Positions 8,793-17,401 of a stretch of DNA of 64,000 nucleotides are shown here, piece by piece (position 1 is the first letter of the stretch; every line of letters begins with the position of its first letter). A model generated the notes under the pieces. It ran no database searches. It had not been told where the DNA came from and saw only the letters and a list, made by a program, of their open reading frames with translations. The position numbers were made by a program, and so were the translations under genes. The DNA is from Streptomyces cyanogenus (lineage in GTDB: Bacteria > Actinomycetota > Actinomycetes > Streptomycetales > Streptomycetaceae), in assembly GCF_017526105.1 (NCBI RefSeq), contig NZ_CP071839.1, positions 3,836,001-3,900,000 on the forward strand, read 5' to 3'.

Positions 8793-8824
8793 AACGGCCC
8801 TCCACGCGCGCGTGGAGGGCCGTT
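8793..8824. terminator. bidirectional intrinsic terminator
   Basis: A perfect 16+16-bp inverted repeat (arm AACGGCCCTCCACGCG) ends in TT on one side and begins with AA on the other. It lies between the convergent cyclo-ligase and acylase genes and can serve both. Confidence 0.9.
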
Positions 8825-8848
8825 CTTCAGCGCTGTGCCGTCACGGGG

Positions 8849-11707
8849 TCACGGCTTGAGGACGAGCGTGTCGCTCGTGCTCCGGTCCACCGCCTTGGCC
8901 GAGAACGACCAGGGCAGCAGCTCGCCCTTGGCCCACTTGCCCGTCTGGTCCGTGTAGTGCGCGCTGAAGGCGTGCCCGGAGGCGCCCGTCAGGTTGATCC
9001 ACTTGGACTTGTCGAGGTCGGCGAGGTTGACGACCATCCGCATGGACGGCACCCAGACGACGTTGTAGCCGCCGGCGGCGTTCCAGCCGCTCGCGTTCAC
9101 CGTCGCCTCGCCGCCGCTCAGCTTCCAGGGGCCGCGGTTCAGGATGTACTGCAGGAGCTTGGGGCCCTCGGTGCCGAGCGTCTGGTTCTTCAGGAACAGC
9201 CGGTGCAGGCGGCCCCAGCTCCAGGTGTCGATGTCCTTGCCGAGCTTGGCGGTCAGCTCCCAGCGGGCGTCGATCATGGCCCGCGCGAAGAGCTGGTCGC
9301 GGTTCTCGGCGCCGGGCCGGGTGCCCGACTTGGGCGTCTTCCACCAGTCGCTGTCCGGCTTGTCCATCAGGGTGCGCACGACCTCGAACCAGCGGTCCCC
9401 GCCGTCCGGCTGGGCCTGGTCGGCATCGCGCTGGCCGCACTCGCGCACCTTGGCGTCGTCGTCCACCGGGCCGGTGCTGTCGATCTTGTCGACCCACAGG
9501 CACTGACCCTTGACGCGCACCTCCTTGGACAGCTTGTTGCCGAAGGCGAGCTTGAGGAGGTTGCGCCAGACGGCGTTGAAGTACGCGGCGGCCGCGGAGT
9601 CGGCGTCCTGGGTGTAGTCCCAGCCCTCCAGCAGCTTCTGCGCCTCCCGGACGTCCGGGTCGTCGAGGTTGATCTTCAGCAGCTTGGGGACCAGGAGCTT
9701 GGCGATCTCGCTGCTGTTGTCCAGCTGCATCTGCCGCATGTCGTCGGTGGAGATCTTCCCGCCGCCCCTGATCTTGGACTCGATCAGGTCGGCGATGCGC
9801 TGGCTGCGGGTGCCGTAGCCCCAGTCGGTGGTGAGCGTGTACGGGTACTTCCGGGGATCGACCACGGCCTGGTTGGCGGTGACGATGTAGCCGCGCTTGG
9901 GGTCGAACTCGTAGGGCAGCTCGTCCTGCTTGACGAAGCCCTTCCAGCGGTACTTGGACTCCCAGCCCGGCGCCGGGACGGAGCCGTCGTCCTTGGCGGA
10001 GCGCGTGGGGATCCGGCCGGGCAGCGTGTAGCCGATGTGGTTGTCCGTGTCGGCGTAGATCAGGTTCTGCGACGGCACGTCGAACAGGGCGGCCGCCGCG
10101 CGGAAGTCCTTCCAGTCCGCGGCCTTGTCGAGCGCGAACACGGCGTCCATGGAGGTGCCCGGGTCGAGCGCGGTCCAGCGCAGGGCGATGCCGTAGCCGT
10201 CGCCCCGGTCGGGCGCGGCGGTGTTCACGTTCGCCCTCTTGCCGACCTGGACGAGTTCGTCGTCACGGTCGGACAGCAGCGGCATCCCGTCCTGGGTCTG
10301 GCGGACGACGATCGTCTTGGCCTTGCCGCCGGCGACCTCGATGGTCTCCTCGCGGGTCTGGAACGGCCGGATCTTGCCGTCGTACAGGTAGCCGTTGGCG
10401 CTGACCTTCTCCAGATAGAGGTCGGTGACGTCGACGCCGGAGTTGGTCATGCCCCAGGCGATCTTCGCGTTATGGCCGATGATCACACCGGGCATACCGG
10501 CGAACGTGTAGCCGCTGACGTCGTACTGGCACTTGGCGGAGACGGTCCGGCAGTGCAGGCCCATCTGGTACCAGACGGACGGCAGGGACGCCGACAGGTG
10601 CGGGTCGTTGGCCAGCAGCGGCTTGCCCTTGACGGTGTACTTCCCGGCGACCACCCACGAGTTGGAGCCGATCCCCTGCCCGTTCACACCGACGGCCGTG
10701 GGCAGGTCGTCCAGGACGTTGTAGAGGCCGCCCAACTGGCTCGTGAGCCCCGAACCCGTCCCGGCCGAGGCGGAGGAGCCGGCCGTGCCCGTGGCGCCCT
10801 GAGAGGAGCCCGTGGCGCCGCCGGCCGTGCCCTGGGTGCCCGGAGTGCCGGTCGCCCCCTGGGTGCCGCTCGCCGTCCCCTGGGCGGTGTTCGCGGCGCC
10901 GCTCTGCTGGAAGGCCTTGGTCAGATCGTCGTACCGGCCTTCCTGGACGATCGGCTTGTTGCGGCTGTAGGGGTACGCCGGGTAGAGGTCCTGGATCTGC
11001 TGCGGGCCGAGGCGGCTGGTCATCAGGGCGCGGTCGATCTCGTCCTGCATGTTGCCGCGCAGGTCCCAGGCCATCGCCTTCAGCCAGGAGACGGAGTCGA
11101 CCGGGGTCCACTTCCCCGGCTTGTAGTCGTTGGAGAAGCCAAGGGCCGCGTACTCCAGGGAGATGTCCTCGCCGTCCTTGCCCTGGAGGTAGGCGTTGAC
11201 CCCCTTGGCGTAGGCCTGGAGGTACTTCTTCGTGGCGGCCGACAGCTTGGTGTCGTACTCCCGCTGGGCGATCCGGTCCCAGCCGAGGGTGCGCAGGAAC
11301 TCGTCGTTCTCGACCTGGCCCTTGCCGAACATCTCCGACAGGCGCCCGGAGGTCATGTGCCGGCGCACGTCCATCTCGTAGAACCGGTCCTGCGCCTGGA
11401 CGTAGCCCTGCGCCATGAACAGGTCCTCGTCGGAGGAGGCGTAGATCTGCGGAATGCCGTAGCCGTCCCGCTTGACGTCGACCGGCCCGGACAGGCCGTC
11501 GAGCTTGATCGAACCCGTGGTCTGCGGGAAGGAGGCGCGGACCGTGCTGATCGACCAGTACGCGCCGTAGGCGACGCCTCCGATGATGGCCAGGACCAGC
11601 ACGAGCACGATCAGACGGGCTCTGCGCCCCTTCTTCCTGCCGGACTTGACGGACGTGGCACCCGTTGTGGCGGTGTCACCCGTTGTGGCGGTGGTGTTGG
11701 GGGGCAT
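8849..11707 (-). CDS. penicillin acylase-family (Ntn) hydrolase
   Basis: This 952-residue secreted or membrane-anchored member of the penicillin amidase S45 family, an N-terminal nucleophile hydrolase, cleaves itself into alpha and beta chains. A basic cytoplasmic stretch KSGRKKGRRAR precedes one membrane helix (~residues 28-50). The alpha part starts with GPVDVKRDGYGIPQIYA. A low-complexity Gly/Thr/Ala spacer of about 60 residues precedes the processing site, seen as GVNGQGIG then SNSWVVAGKY, the Ser being the expected nucleophile. The natural substrate could be acyl-homoserine lactones, beta-lactams or other amides and cannot be told. I chose the ATG at 11707; the longer frame is shadow sequence. 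Confidence 0.92.
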   Translation of the reverse strand: MPPNTTATTGDTATTGATSVKSGRKKGRRARLIVLVLVLAIIGGVAYGAYWSISTVRASFPQTTGSIKLDGLSGPVDVKRDGYGIPQIYASSDEDLFMAQGYVQAQDRFYEMDVRRHMTSGRLSEMFGKGQVENDEFLRTLGWDRIAQREYDTKLSAATKKYLQAYAKGVNAYLQGKDGEDISLEYAALGFSNDYKPGKWTPVDSVSWLKAMAWDLRGNMQDEIDRALMTSRLGPQQIQDLYPAYPYSRNKPIVQEGRYDDLTKAFQQSGAANTAQGTASGTQGATGTPGTQGTAGGATGSSQGATGTAGSSASAGTGSGLTSQLGGLYNVLDDLPTAVGVNGQGIGSNSWVVAGKYTVKGKPLLANDPHLSASLPSVWYQMGLHCRTVSAKCQYDVSGYTFAGMPGVIIGHNAKIAWGMTNSGVDVTDLYLEKVSANGYLYDGKIRPFQTREETIEVAGGKAKTIVVRQTQDGMPLLSDRDDELVQVGKRANVNTAAPDRGDGYGIALRWTALDPGTSMDAVFALDKAADWKDFRAAAALFDVPSQNLIYADTDNHIGYTLPGRIPTRSAKDDGSVPAPGWESKYRWKGFVKQDELPYEFDPKRGYIVTANQAVVDPRKYPYTLTTDWGYGTRSQRIADLIESKIRGGGKISTDDMRQMQLDNSSEIAKLLVPKLLKINLDDPDVREAQKLLEGWDYTQDADSAAAAYFNAVWRNLLKLAFGNKLSKEVRVKGQCLWVDKIDSTGPVDDDAKVRECGQRDADQAQPDGGDRWFEVVRTLMDKPDSDWWKTPKSGTRPGAENRDQLFARAMIDARWELTAKLGKDIDTWSWGRLHRLFLKNQTLGTEGPKLLQYILNRGPWKLSGGEATVNASGWNAAGGYNVVWVPSMRMVVNLADLDKSKWINLTGASGHAFSAHYTDQTGKWAKGELLPWSFSAKAVDRSTSDTLVLKP

Positions 11708-11933
11708 CGCTGTCCTTGCTGTCCTAACGCGAGCGGCAGGTCGGGCTGTGACTTTGAATGAGCGCTGGAGCAACCATAGGCGCAGGGCCCTGTCCCGCTT
11801 GACGCGGAGTCGGGAACCAGCGCGCACGAGCGTTCGATCTTGCCTCGGCGAACGTCAAGAAAGCGTCAAGAGTTAGGTAAGGTAACGAAGTAACCGGAGA
11901 CCGCCCCGGCCGATCCCGGAGGAGGAACGCCCG

Positions 11934-13439
11934 CTGACTGTTCACCACCTCAACCAGCTCCTGCTCGTCTGCTCCGTCGTCCTGCTCGTCGCCGTCGCGG
12001 CCGTCCGGATCTCCTCGCGCAGCGGGCTCCCCAGCCTGCTCGTCTACCTGGGCATCGGCGTCCTCATGGGCCAGGACGGCATCGGCGACATCCACTTCAA
12101 CAGCGCCGAAGTGACCCAGGTCATGGGATACGCGGCCCTGGTCGTGATCCTCGCCGAGGGCGGCCTGGGCACGAAGTGGAAGGAGATCCGGCCGGTTCTG
12201 TCGTCCGCCTCCGTGCTGGCGACGGCGGGCGTCGCGATCAGCGTGGGGGTCACCGCGGCGGGCGCGCACTACCTGGTCGGGCTGGAGTGGCGGCAGGCGC
12301 TGATCATCGGTGCGGTGGTGTCGTCGACGGACGCGGCGGCGGTCTTCTCGGTGCTCCGGCGCATTCCCCTCCCCGCGCGCGTGACGGGCACGCTGGAGGC
12401 CGAGTCCGGCTTCAACGACGCCCCGGTGGTCATCCTGGTCGTCGCCTTCTCCACGGCGGGCCCGGTCGAGCACTGGTACGTCCTGCTCGGCGAGATAACC
12501 CTGGAGCTGGCCATCGGCGCGGCCATAGGGATCGCGGTGGGCTGGATCGGCGCCTGGGGGCTGCGGCACGTGGCCCTGCCCGCCTCCGGCCTCTACCCGA
12601 TCGCCGTGATGGCCATCGCCGTCACCGCCTACGCCGCCGGCGCCCTGGGGCACGGCAGCGGGTTCCTCGCCGTCTACCTGGCCTCGATGGTGCTGGGCAA
12701 CGCGCGGCTGCCCCACTGGCCCGCCACCCGCGGCTTCGCCGAGGGCCTCGGCTGGATCGCGCAGATCGGCATGTTCGTCGTCCTCGGCCTGCTGGTCACC
12801 CCGCACGAGCTGGGCGACGACGTGTGGCCCGCCCTGGTCATCGGGCTGGCGCTGACCATGGTGGCCCGCCCGCTGAGCGTGGTGGCCAGCCTGGCGCCGT
12901 TCCGGGTGCCGTGGCGGGAGCAGGCCCTGATGTCGTGGGCGGGCCTGCGCGGCGCCGTCCCCATCATCCTGGCGACCATCCCGATGGTGAACGGGGTCGC
13001 CGGCAGCCGCCGCATCTTCAACATCGTCTTCGTCCTGGTCGTCGTCTACACCCTCGTCCAGGGGCCCACCCTGCCCTGGCTGGCGCGCACCCTGCGCCTG
13101 GGCGAGCAGGGCGAGGCCTCCGACCTCGGCATCGAGTCGGCGCCCCTGGAGCGGCTGCGGGGGCACCTGCTGTCCGTCTCCGTCCCCGCGGGCTCCCGCA
13201 TGCACGGCGTGGAGGTCAGCGAACTGCGGCTGCCGCCCGGCGCGGGCGTGACCCTCGTCGTACGGGAGGGGAGATCGTTCGTACCGATGCCCACGACGGT
13301 GCTGCGGCACGGCGACGAGCTGCTGGTCGTCGCCACCGACCCGGTCCGCGACGCGGCGGAACGACGCCTGCGCGCGGTCGCCCACGGCGGCAAGCTGGCC
13401 GGCTGGCTGGGCACCGACGGGGGCGGCAACGCGCGTTAA
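11934..13439 (+). CDS. potassium/proton antiporter (CvrA/NhaP2-like), CTG start
   Basis: This 501-residue CPA1-type cation/proton antiporter has about 12 membrane helices, starting TVHHLNQLLLVCSVVLLVAV, with a cytoplasmic C-terminal TrkA-C/RCK_C domain (~residues 400-490). The start is unusual. Between the in-frame stop at 11883 and the ATG at 12066 there is no ATG, GTG or TTG. Starting at 12066 would remove the first membrane helix and the GLPSLLVYLGIG motif. The CTG at 11934 sits 7 nt after a strong GGAGGA ribosome site and gives a normal N terminus. Confidence 0.9.
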   Translation: MTVHHLNQLLLVCSVVLLVAVAAVRISSRSGLPSLLVYLGIGVLMGQDGIGDIHFNSAEVTQVMGYAALVVILAEGGLGTKWKEIRPVLSSASVLATAGVAISVGVTAAGAHYLVGLEWRQALIIGAVVSSTDAAAVFSVLRRIPLPARVTGTLEAESGFNDAPVVILVVAFSTAGPVEHWYVLLGEITLELAIGAAIGIAVGWIGAWGLRHVALPASGLYPIAVMAIAVTAYAAGALGHGSGFLAVYLASMVLGNARLPHWPATRGFAEGLGWIAQIGMFVVLGLLVTPHELGDDVWPALVIGLALTMVARPLSVVASLAPFRVPWREQALMSWAGLRGAVPIILATIPMVNGVAGSRRIFNIVFVLVVVYTLVQGPTLPWLARTLRLGEQGEASDLGIESAPLERLRGHLLSVSVPAGSRMHGVEVSELRLPPGAGVTLVVREGRSFVPMPTTVLRHGDELLVVATDPVRDAAERRLRAVAHGGKLAGWLGTDGGGNAR

Positions 13440-13544
13440 GGGTACGTTTCGTACCGTTCACACCCCATGAAATCCCAGGTGACCACGCTCATCGTGCTCG
13501 TTTTCACAGCCGGGCAAGCAGTGATCCCTGTACGATGAAGGCGC

Positions 13545-13705
13545 ACCCTGATCGAACCAACTCTGCCTGACGCAGAGCTGGCGCGACCGCATGGCGGCCG
13601 TGTCGCCCCCCACACCTCAGTGGGCGCCGGTATCTACCGCAGTCCGCGCAAGAGGACAGCTCTCGGCGCCCGGCCCGCACGGGGCCCGCGCTACCAGGCG
13701 GCAGA
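13545..13705 (+). promoter_or_regulatory. structured 5' leader of the MFS gene
   Basis: The leader can form successive hairpins: CTCTGC-CTGAC-GCAGAG (around 13562-13578), a GCGAC...GTCGC stem around 13582-13606, and a long-range GGGCGCC/GGCGCCC pairing enclosing ~40 nt (13621-13673). The leader ends a few bases before the GTG start at 13718. It does not match any riboswitch class I can recall. It may be an attenuator or simply GC-rich folding. Confidence 0.35.
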
Positions 13706-13717
13706 AAGGCACGGGCC

Positions 13718-15016
13718 GTGGGATCCACGGTCACCACCACCGAACCGGAGAAGACCTCGCCGGCGTCCTCCCGCCCCGGATACGGACAACTGCTGCGCAC
13801 CCGCGGCGCCTGGACGTTCCTGCTGCCCGGCTTCGCGGCACGCCAGCCGTTCGCGATGCTCACCCTCTCCATCGTGCTGCTCGTCCAGCACACCACCGGC
13901 TCGTACGGCGCCGCGGGCGCCGCCGCGGCCGCCACCGGTGTCTCCATGGCGCTGTTCGCGCCCTACAGCGGCCGCCTCGCCGACCGCTACGGCCAGCGTG
14001 CCGTCCTGCTCCCCGGCGTCCTGGTGCACGCCGTCTCCGGCCTGTCCCTGACGGCGCTCGCGCTGGCCCACGCACCCCTGTGGGCGCTGTTCCTGGCGGC
14101 CGTCCCGACCGGCGCCTCGGTGCCGCAGGTCGGCCCCATGGTGCGGGCCCGCTGGGGCGTGAAGCTCCAGGGCTCGCCCCTGATGACCACCGCGGCGGCC
14201 TTCGAGTCCGTCACCGACGAGCTGACCTTCGTCTTCGGCCCGCTGCTGGCGACCGCGCTGTGCACCGCCGTGACGCCGGCGGCGGGCCTGGTCACCGAGG
14301 CCACGCTGACCCTCGTCGGCGGTCTGCTCTTCGCCGCGCAGAAGAGCACGCAGCCGCCGGTGTCCGCGGAGGGCGGGCACGCGCGCGTGCGGCACGCCTC
14401 CGCCCTGCGCGTCCCGGGCGTGCGCGTGCTGGTCGTGACCTTCCTCGGCATCGGCTCGGTCTTCGGCGGCATGCAGGTGTCGCTCGCGGCCTTCACCGAG
14501 TCGATCGGCGAGCCCGGCCTGAACGGCGTCCTGTACGGCGTCTTCGCCGCCGGCAACATGCTCTCCGGCATCGCCTGCGGGGCGATCGCCTGGAAGGCGG
14601 CTCCGCAGAAGCGCCTGATGGTCGGCTACACGGCGCTCGCGCTGGCGGCGTCCGCCCTGTGGACTGCGCACTCGGTGCTGCTGCTCGCCGCGCTCGGCCT
14701 GCTGGTCGGCATGTGCATCGCGCCGTCGCTGATCACGGGTTACACGCTGGTCGAGAGCCTCGTCCCGGCCGGCGCCCGCACCGAGGCCTTCACCTGGCTG
14801 ACCGGTGCCGTCGCGCTCGGCCAGGCCGCCGCCGTCACGGTCGCCGGGCAGCTGGAGGACCGGCTGTGGGACGGCGCCGGATTCCTGGTGCCGATGGCCG
14901 GCACCGTGCTGGCGCTGGCCACCCTGGTGACGCTGCGCTCCCGGCTGGTCCCGCGGCAGCCGAACCGCACGGTCGCGCGTGGCGTCGGTCACCGCGTGCC
15001 CGTCACGGTGGACTGA
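13718..15016 (+). CDS. MFS transporter
   Basis: This 432-residue major-facilitator protein has about 12 hydrophobic helices. The family loop between helices 2 and 3 is visible as YSGRLADRYGQRAVLL. A hydrophilic central loop (QKSTQPPVSAEGGHARVRHAS) splits the two six-helix halves. There is no substrate clue; most actinomycete relatives are called efflux or sugar permeases without proof. The start is GTG 13718 after GCAGAAAGG. The upstream region contains a folded leader, so post-transcriptional control is possible. Confidence 0.85.
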   Translation: MGSTVTTTEPEKTSPASSRPGYGQLLRTRGAWTFLLPGFAARQPFAMLTLSIVLLVQHTTGSYGAAGAAAAATGVSMALFAPYSGRLADRYGQRAVLLPGVLVHAVSGLSLTALALAHAPLWALFLAAVPTGASVPQVGPMVRARWGVKLQGSPLMTTAAAFESVTDELTFVFGPLLATALCTAVTPAAGLVTEATLTLVGGLLFAAQKSTQPPVSAEGGHARVRHASALRVPGVRVLVVTFLGIGSVFGGMQVSLAAFTESIGEPGLNGVLYGVFAAGNMLSGIACGAIAWKAAPQKRLMVGYTALALAASALWTAHSVLLLAALGLLVGMCIAPSLITGYTLVESLVPAGARTEAFTWLTGAVALGQAAAVTVAGQLEDRLWDGAGFLVPMAGTVLALATLVTLRSRLVPRQPNRTVARGVGHRVPVTVD

Positions 15017-15046
15017 TTCCCGGGAATACGTCACTATGGATCGTCG

Positions 15047-15073
15047 TTAGCACTCATCGAGTGAGAGTGCCAG
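15047..15073 (+). promoter_or_regulatory. CIRCE-like HrcA operator
   Basis: TTAGCACTC, nine bases, then GAGTGCCAG matches the HrcA operator CIRCE (TTAGCACTC-N9-GAGTGCTAA) with only two mismatches in the last arm. It lies 10 nt upstream of the GTG of the fmdB-like gene, at the expected promoter/leader position and next to the ribosome site. Confidence 0.75.
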
Positions 15074-15083
15074 GAGGAAGACA

Positions 15084-15389
15084 GTGCCGACCTACCAGTA
15101 CCAGTGCACCGAGTGCGGCGAGGGCCTTGAGGCGGTGCAGAAGTTCACCGACGACGCCCTGACGGAGTGCCCCAGCTGCAAGGGCCGCCTGAAGAAGGTG
15201 TTCTCCGCGGTCGGCATCGTCTTCAAGGGCTCCGGTTTCTACCGCAACGACTCGCGCGGCTCCACGTCGAGCAGCACCCCGGCGTCGAAGTCGACCGGCT
15301 CGTCGTCCGACTCGAAGACGTCGGCCTCGACGTCCTCGACGTCCTCGTCCTCGACCTCGTCGAGCTCCACCAGCAGCTCCGCCGCCTGA
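15084..15389 (+). CDS. FmdB-family zinc-ribbon protein
   Basis: This 101-residue protein has an N-terminal FmdB/CxxC regulatory-type zinc ribbon: Cys8, Cys11, Cys29 and Cys32 form two CxxC pairs. KVFSAVGIVFKGSGFYRND follows. The rest (from ~58) is a low-complexity Ser/Thr/Lys tail, probably disordered. Function in the family is unproven; links to regulation of formamidase gave the name. The start is GTG 15084 after AGGAGGAAG. The CIRCE-like element directly upstream suggests HrcA heat-shock control, which would give a physiological handle on this family. Confidence 0.9.
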   Translation: MPTYQYQCTECGEGLEAVQKFTDDALTECPSCKGRLKKVFSAVGIVFKGSGFYRNDSRGSTSSSTPASKSTGSSSDSKTSASTSSTSSSSTSSSSTSSSAA

Positions 15390-15404
15390 GACCTCTCACC
15401 CCGG

Positions 15405-15428
15405 CCCTGCCGTCCCGCGACGGCAGGG
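15405..15428 (+). terminator. intrinsic terminator after fmdB-like gene
   Basis: A 10-bp perfect stem CCCTGCCGTC/GACGGCAGGG with a CCGC loop, followed by TCTTCGG, begins 16 nt after the stop codon. Confidence 0.8.
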
Positions 15429-15488
15429 TCTTCGGCGTTCCCCGGCACCGGCTCCCCCGCGCTTTCGCGGCCCGCTAGTGTGCTGGTC

Positions 15489-16322
15489 ATGGCGAACGCA
15501 GAGATCGGCGTAATCGGCGGCTCGGGTTTCTACTCCTTCCTGGACGACGTGACCGAGATCCAGGTGGACACCCCGTACGGAGCGCCCAGCGACTCCCTCT
15601 TCCTCGGCGAGATCGCCGGCCGGCGGGTCGCCTTCCTGCCCCGGCACGGCCGTGGCCATCACCTGCCGCCGCACCGCATCAACTACCGCGCCAACCTGTG
15701 GGCCCTGCGCTCCGTCGGCGTCCGGCAGGTCCTCGGCCCGTGCGCGGTGGGCGGGCTGCGCCCCGAGTACGGCCCGGGCACCCTGCTCGTGCCGGACCAG
15801 ATGGTGGACCGTACGAAGTCCAGGGCGCAGACCTACTTCGACGGGCTGCCGCTGCCCGACGGCACCGTGCCCAACGTCGTGCACGTGTCCATGGCCGACC
15901 CCTACTGCCCCACCGGGCGGGCCGCCGCGCTGAAGGCGGCCCGCGGCCGGGACTGGGAACCGGTGGACGGCGGCACGCTGGTCGTGGTCGAGGGACCGCG
16001 GTTCTCCACCCGCGCCGAATCGTTGTGGCACCAGGCACAGGGCTGGTCGGTGGTGGGCATGACCGGCCACCCCGAGGCCGCGCTCGCCCGGGAGCTTGAG
16101 CTGTGCTACGCCTCGCTGACCCTGGTCACCGACCTCGACGCGGGCGCCGAGACCGGGGAGGGCGTCTCCCACGAGGAGGTGCTCCGGGTGTTCGCGGCCA
16201 ACGTGGACCGGCTGCGCGGCGTCCTGTTCGACGCGGTGGCGGCACTGCCGGAGACCGACGAACGGGACTGCCTGTGCGTGAACGCGCTCGGGGGGATGGA
16301 TCCGGGGTTCGAGCTGCCGTAG
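15489..16322 (+). CDS. mtnP: S-methyl-5'-thioadenosine phosphorylase-family protein
   Basis: This purine-nucleoside phosphorylase superfamily protein of the MTAP branch (277 residues) cleaves methylthioadenosine or a related nucleoside with phosphate. The phosphate/substrate motifs are visible: IGGSGFYSF at the N terminus, LPRHGRGHHLPPHRINYRAN, VVVEGPRFSTRAES and GMTGHPEAALARELELCY. The segment TDLDAG replaces the TDYD-type sequence of many MTAPs, so the purine preference may differ (other actinobacterial members have this form). The ATG at 15489 was chosen over an in-frame start at 15480. Confidence 0.9.
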   Translation: MANAEIGVIGGSGFYSFLDDVTEIQVDTPYGAPSDSLFLGEIAGRRVAFLPRHGRGHHLPPHRINYRANLWALRSVGVRQVLGPCAVGGLRPEYGPGTLLVPDQMVDRTKSRAQTYFDGLPLPDGTVPNVVHVSMADPYCPTGRAAALKAARGRDWEPVDGGTLVVVEGPRFSTRAESLWHQAQGWSVVGMTGHPEAALARELELCYASLTLVTDLDAGAETGEGVSHEEVLRVFAANVDRLRGVLFDAVAALPETDERDCLCVNALGGMDPGFELP

Positions 16323-16332
16323 GGCGAAGGGC

Positions 16333-16558
16333 GGAGCTCCAGCCGGACGGGGAGCTTCAGCCGGACGGGGAGCTTCAGCCAGGCGGGCGGGAGCAGGTGA
16401 GCGCGAGCCAGGCGGGCGCGGGCCGGGCGGGGAGCTTCAGCCGGACGGGCGGGAGCAGGTGAGCGCGGGCCGGGCGGGCGCGGGCCGGGCGGGCGCGGGC
16501 CGGGCGGGGCCCGGCAGGGCAGGGCCCGGCAGGGCAGGGCCCGGCAAGGCGGGCGGAA
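16333..16558 (+). repeat. intergenic degenerate tandem repeats
   Basis: Three kinds of short unit follow each other: GCCGGACGGGGAGCTTCA-like units, CGGGCCGGGCGGGCG units and GCCCGGCAGGGCAG units. The array fills the gap after mtnP and has no coding signal. It looks like slippage-prone DNA rather than a CRISPR. Confidence 0.8.
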
Positions 16559-16681
16559 CTTCTCGTTCGGGTGGGCGAGTTATCCACAATCGGCCGGTGG
16601 TCCACCGGCTCCGGCGGGATCCGGCGCGGGGCCTCATCGTGGGACCGCAAGCCGAACTCCTCGCCGCAGGCGGTGATCCCC

Positions 16682-17263
16682 ATGCCTTCGTCCTCCTCAC
16701 CCCCGCCCCCGACCCCTTCCTCTGCCCCTCCCCTCCGGCCACCGCACCCGCTGGGTACGGACGCCCCGCCGACCTGTGAGGTGCCCCCGTTCGATCCGGT
16801 GCGGGTGCGCGGCGGGCGGTACCTGCTGCAGCGGCTGGTACGGCACCGCCGACGGTCCCTCGCGGCCGGCCTCGCGGTGACCGCGGCGGCACTCGTGGCC
16901 GCGGGTCCCCGGAGCGGGACGGAACCGCACGGCGCGGAGCGGCCCCGGTCCCACCGGACCGCGGACCCCGGACACCGGCACCCGGTGGTCGAGGCGGTGG
17001 CGGCGCCGGTGCGGATCGCCGACGCCGCCACGGTACGGCTGCTGCGGCCCGGAGACCGCGTCGACGTGATCGCCGCGGCGGACCCGTCGGCCGGAGGCGG
17101 AGTCCGGGTGCTCGCGCGCGGGGTACGGGTGACGAAGGTGCCCGAGCCGCTGGACGGCGCCGCCGAGAGCGGCGCGCTGGTCGTGCTGGCGGTGCCGCGT
17201 GCCACGGCGGCGCGGCTGGTCGGCGCGAGCGCCACCGCACGCCTGGCGGTGACGCTGTGCTGA
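16682..17263 (+). CDS. SAF/CpaB-like (RcpC) domain protein
   Basis: This 193-residue protein has a Pro/Ser-rich start, RYLLQRLVRHRRRSL, one membrane helix (AAGLAVTAAALVAAG), then a folded C-terminal half with VRIADAATVRLLRPGDRVDV and VVLAVPRATAARLVG. This matches the RcpC/CpaB domain used in Flp/Tad pilus assembly proteins, though no pilus cluster is seen here. The ATG at 16682 gives the shortest sensible protein; a start at 16571 would add ~37 residues of shadow-like sequence. It lies upstream of mscL, as I recall in other streptomycetes. Confidence 0.65.
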   Translation: MPSSSSPPPPTPSSAPPLRPPHPLGTDAPPTCEVPPFDPVRVRGGRYLLQRLVRHRRRSLAAGLAVTAAALVAAGPRSGTEPHGAERPRSHRTADPGHRHPVVEAVAAPVRIADAATVRLLRPGDRVDVIAAADPSAGGGVRVLARGVRVTKVPEPLDGAAESGALVVLAVPRATAARLVGASATARLAVTLC

Positions 17264-17401
17264 ACCGGCTCGTACGCGCTGTCGGCGGCCTGCTGTCGAG
17301 CCTCACGAACGTGCTACGGGACTGGACACGCCCGCCGCGCCGTGCCGTAGGTTGCGGAGCGTTTCGTTCCACAACCTGTGCATACGAGGAGGGTCCCCTA
17401 G

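Noticed and set aside
8957..11761. Very long open frame antisense to the acylase gene
   Set aside because: High third-position GC makes long shadow frames in Streptomyces; it is Arg/Gly/Leu-rich with no family motifs.
13545..13705. Cobalamin or other known riboswitch
   Set aside because: None of the consensus boxes I know is present.
16333..16558. CRISPR array
   Set aside because: Units are short, degenerate and contiguous with no spacers of uniform length, and no cas genes are nearby.
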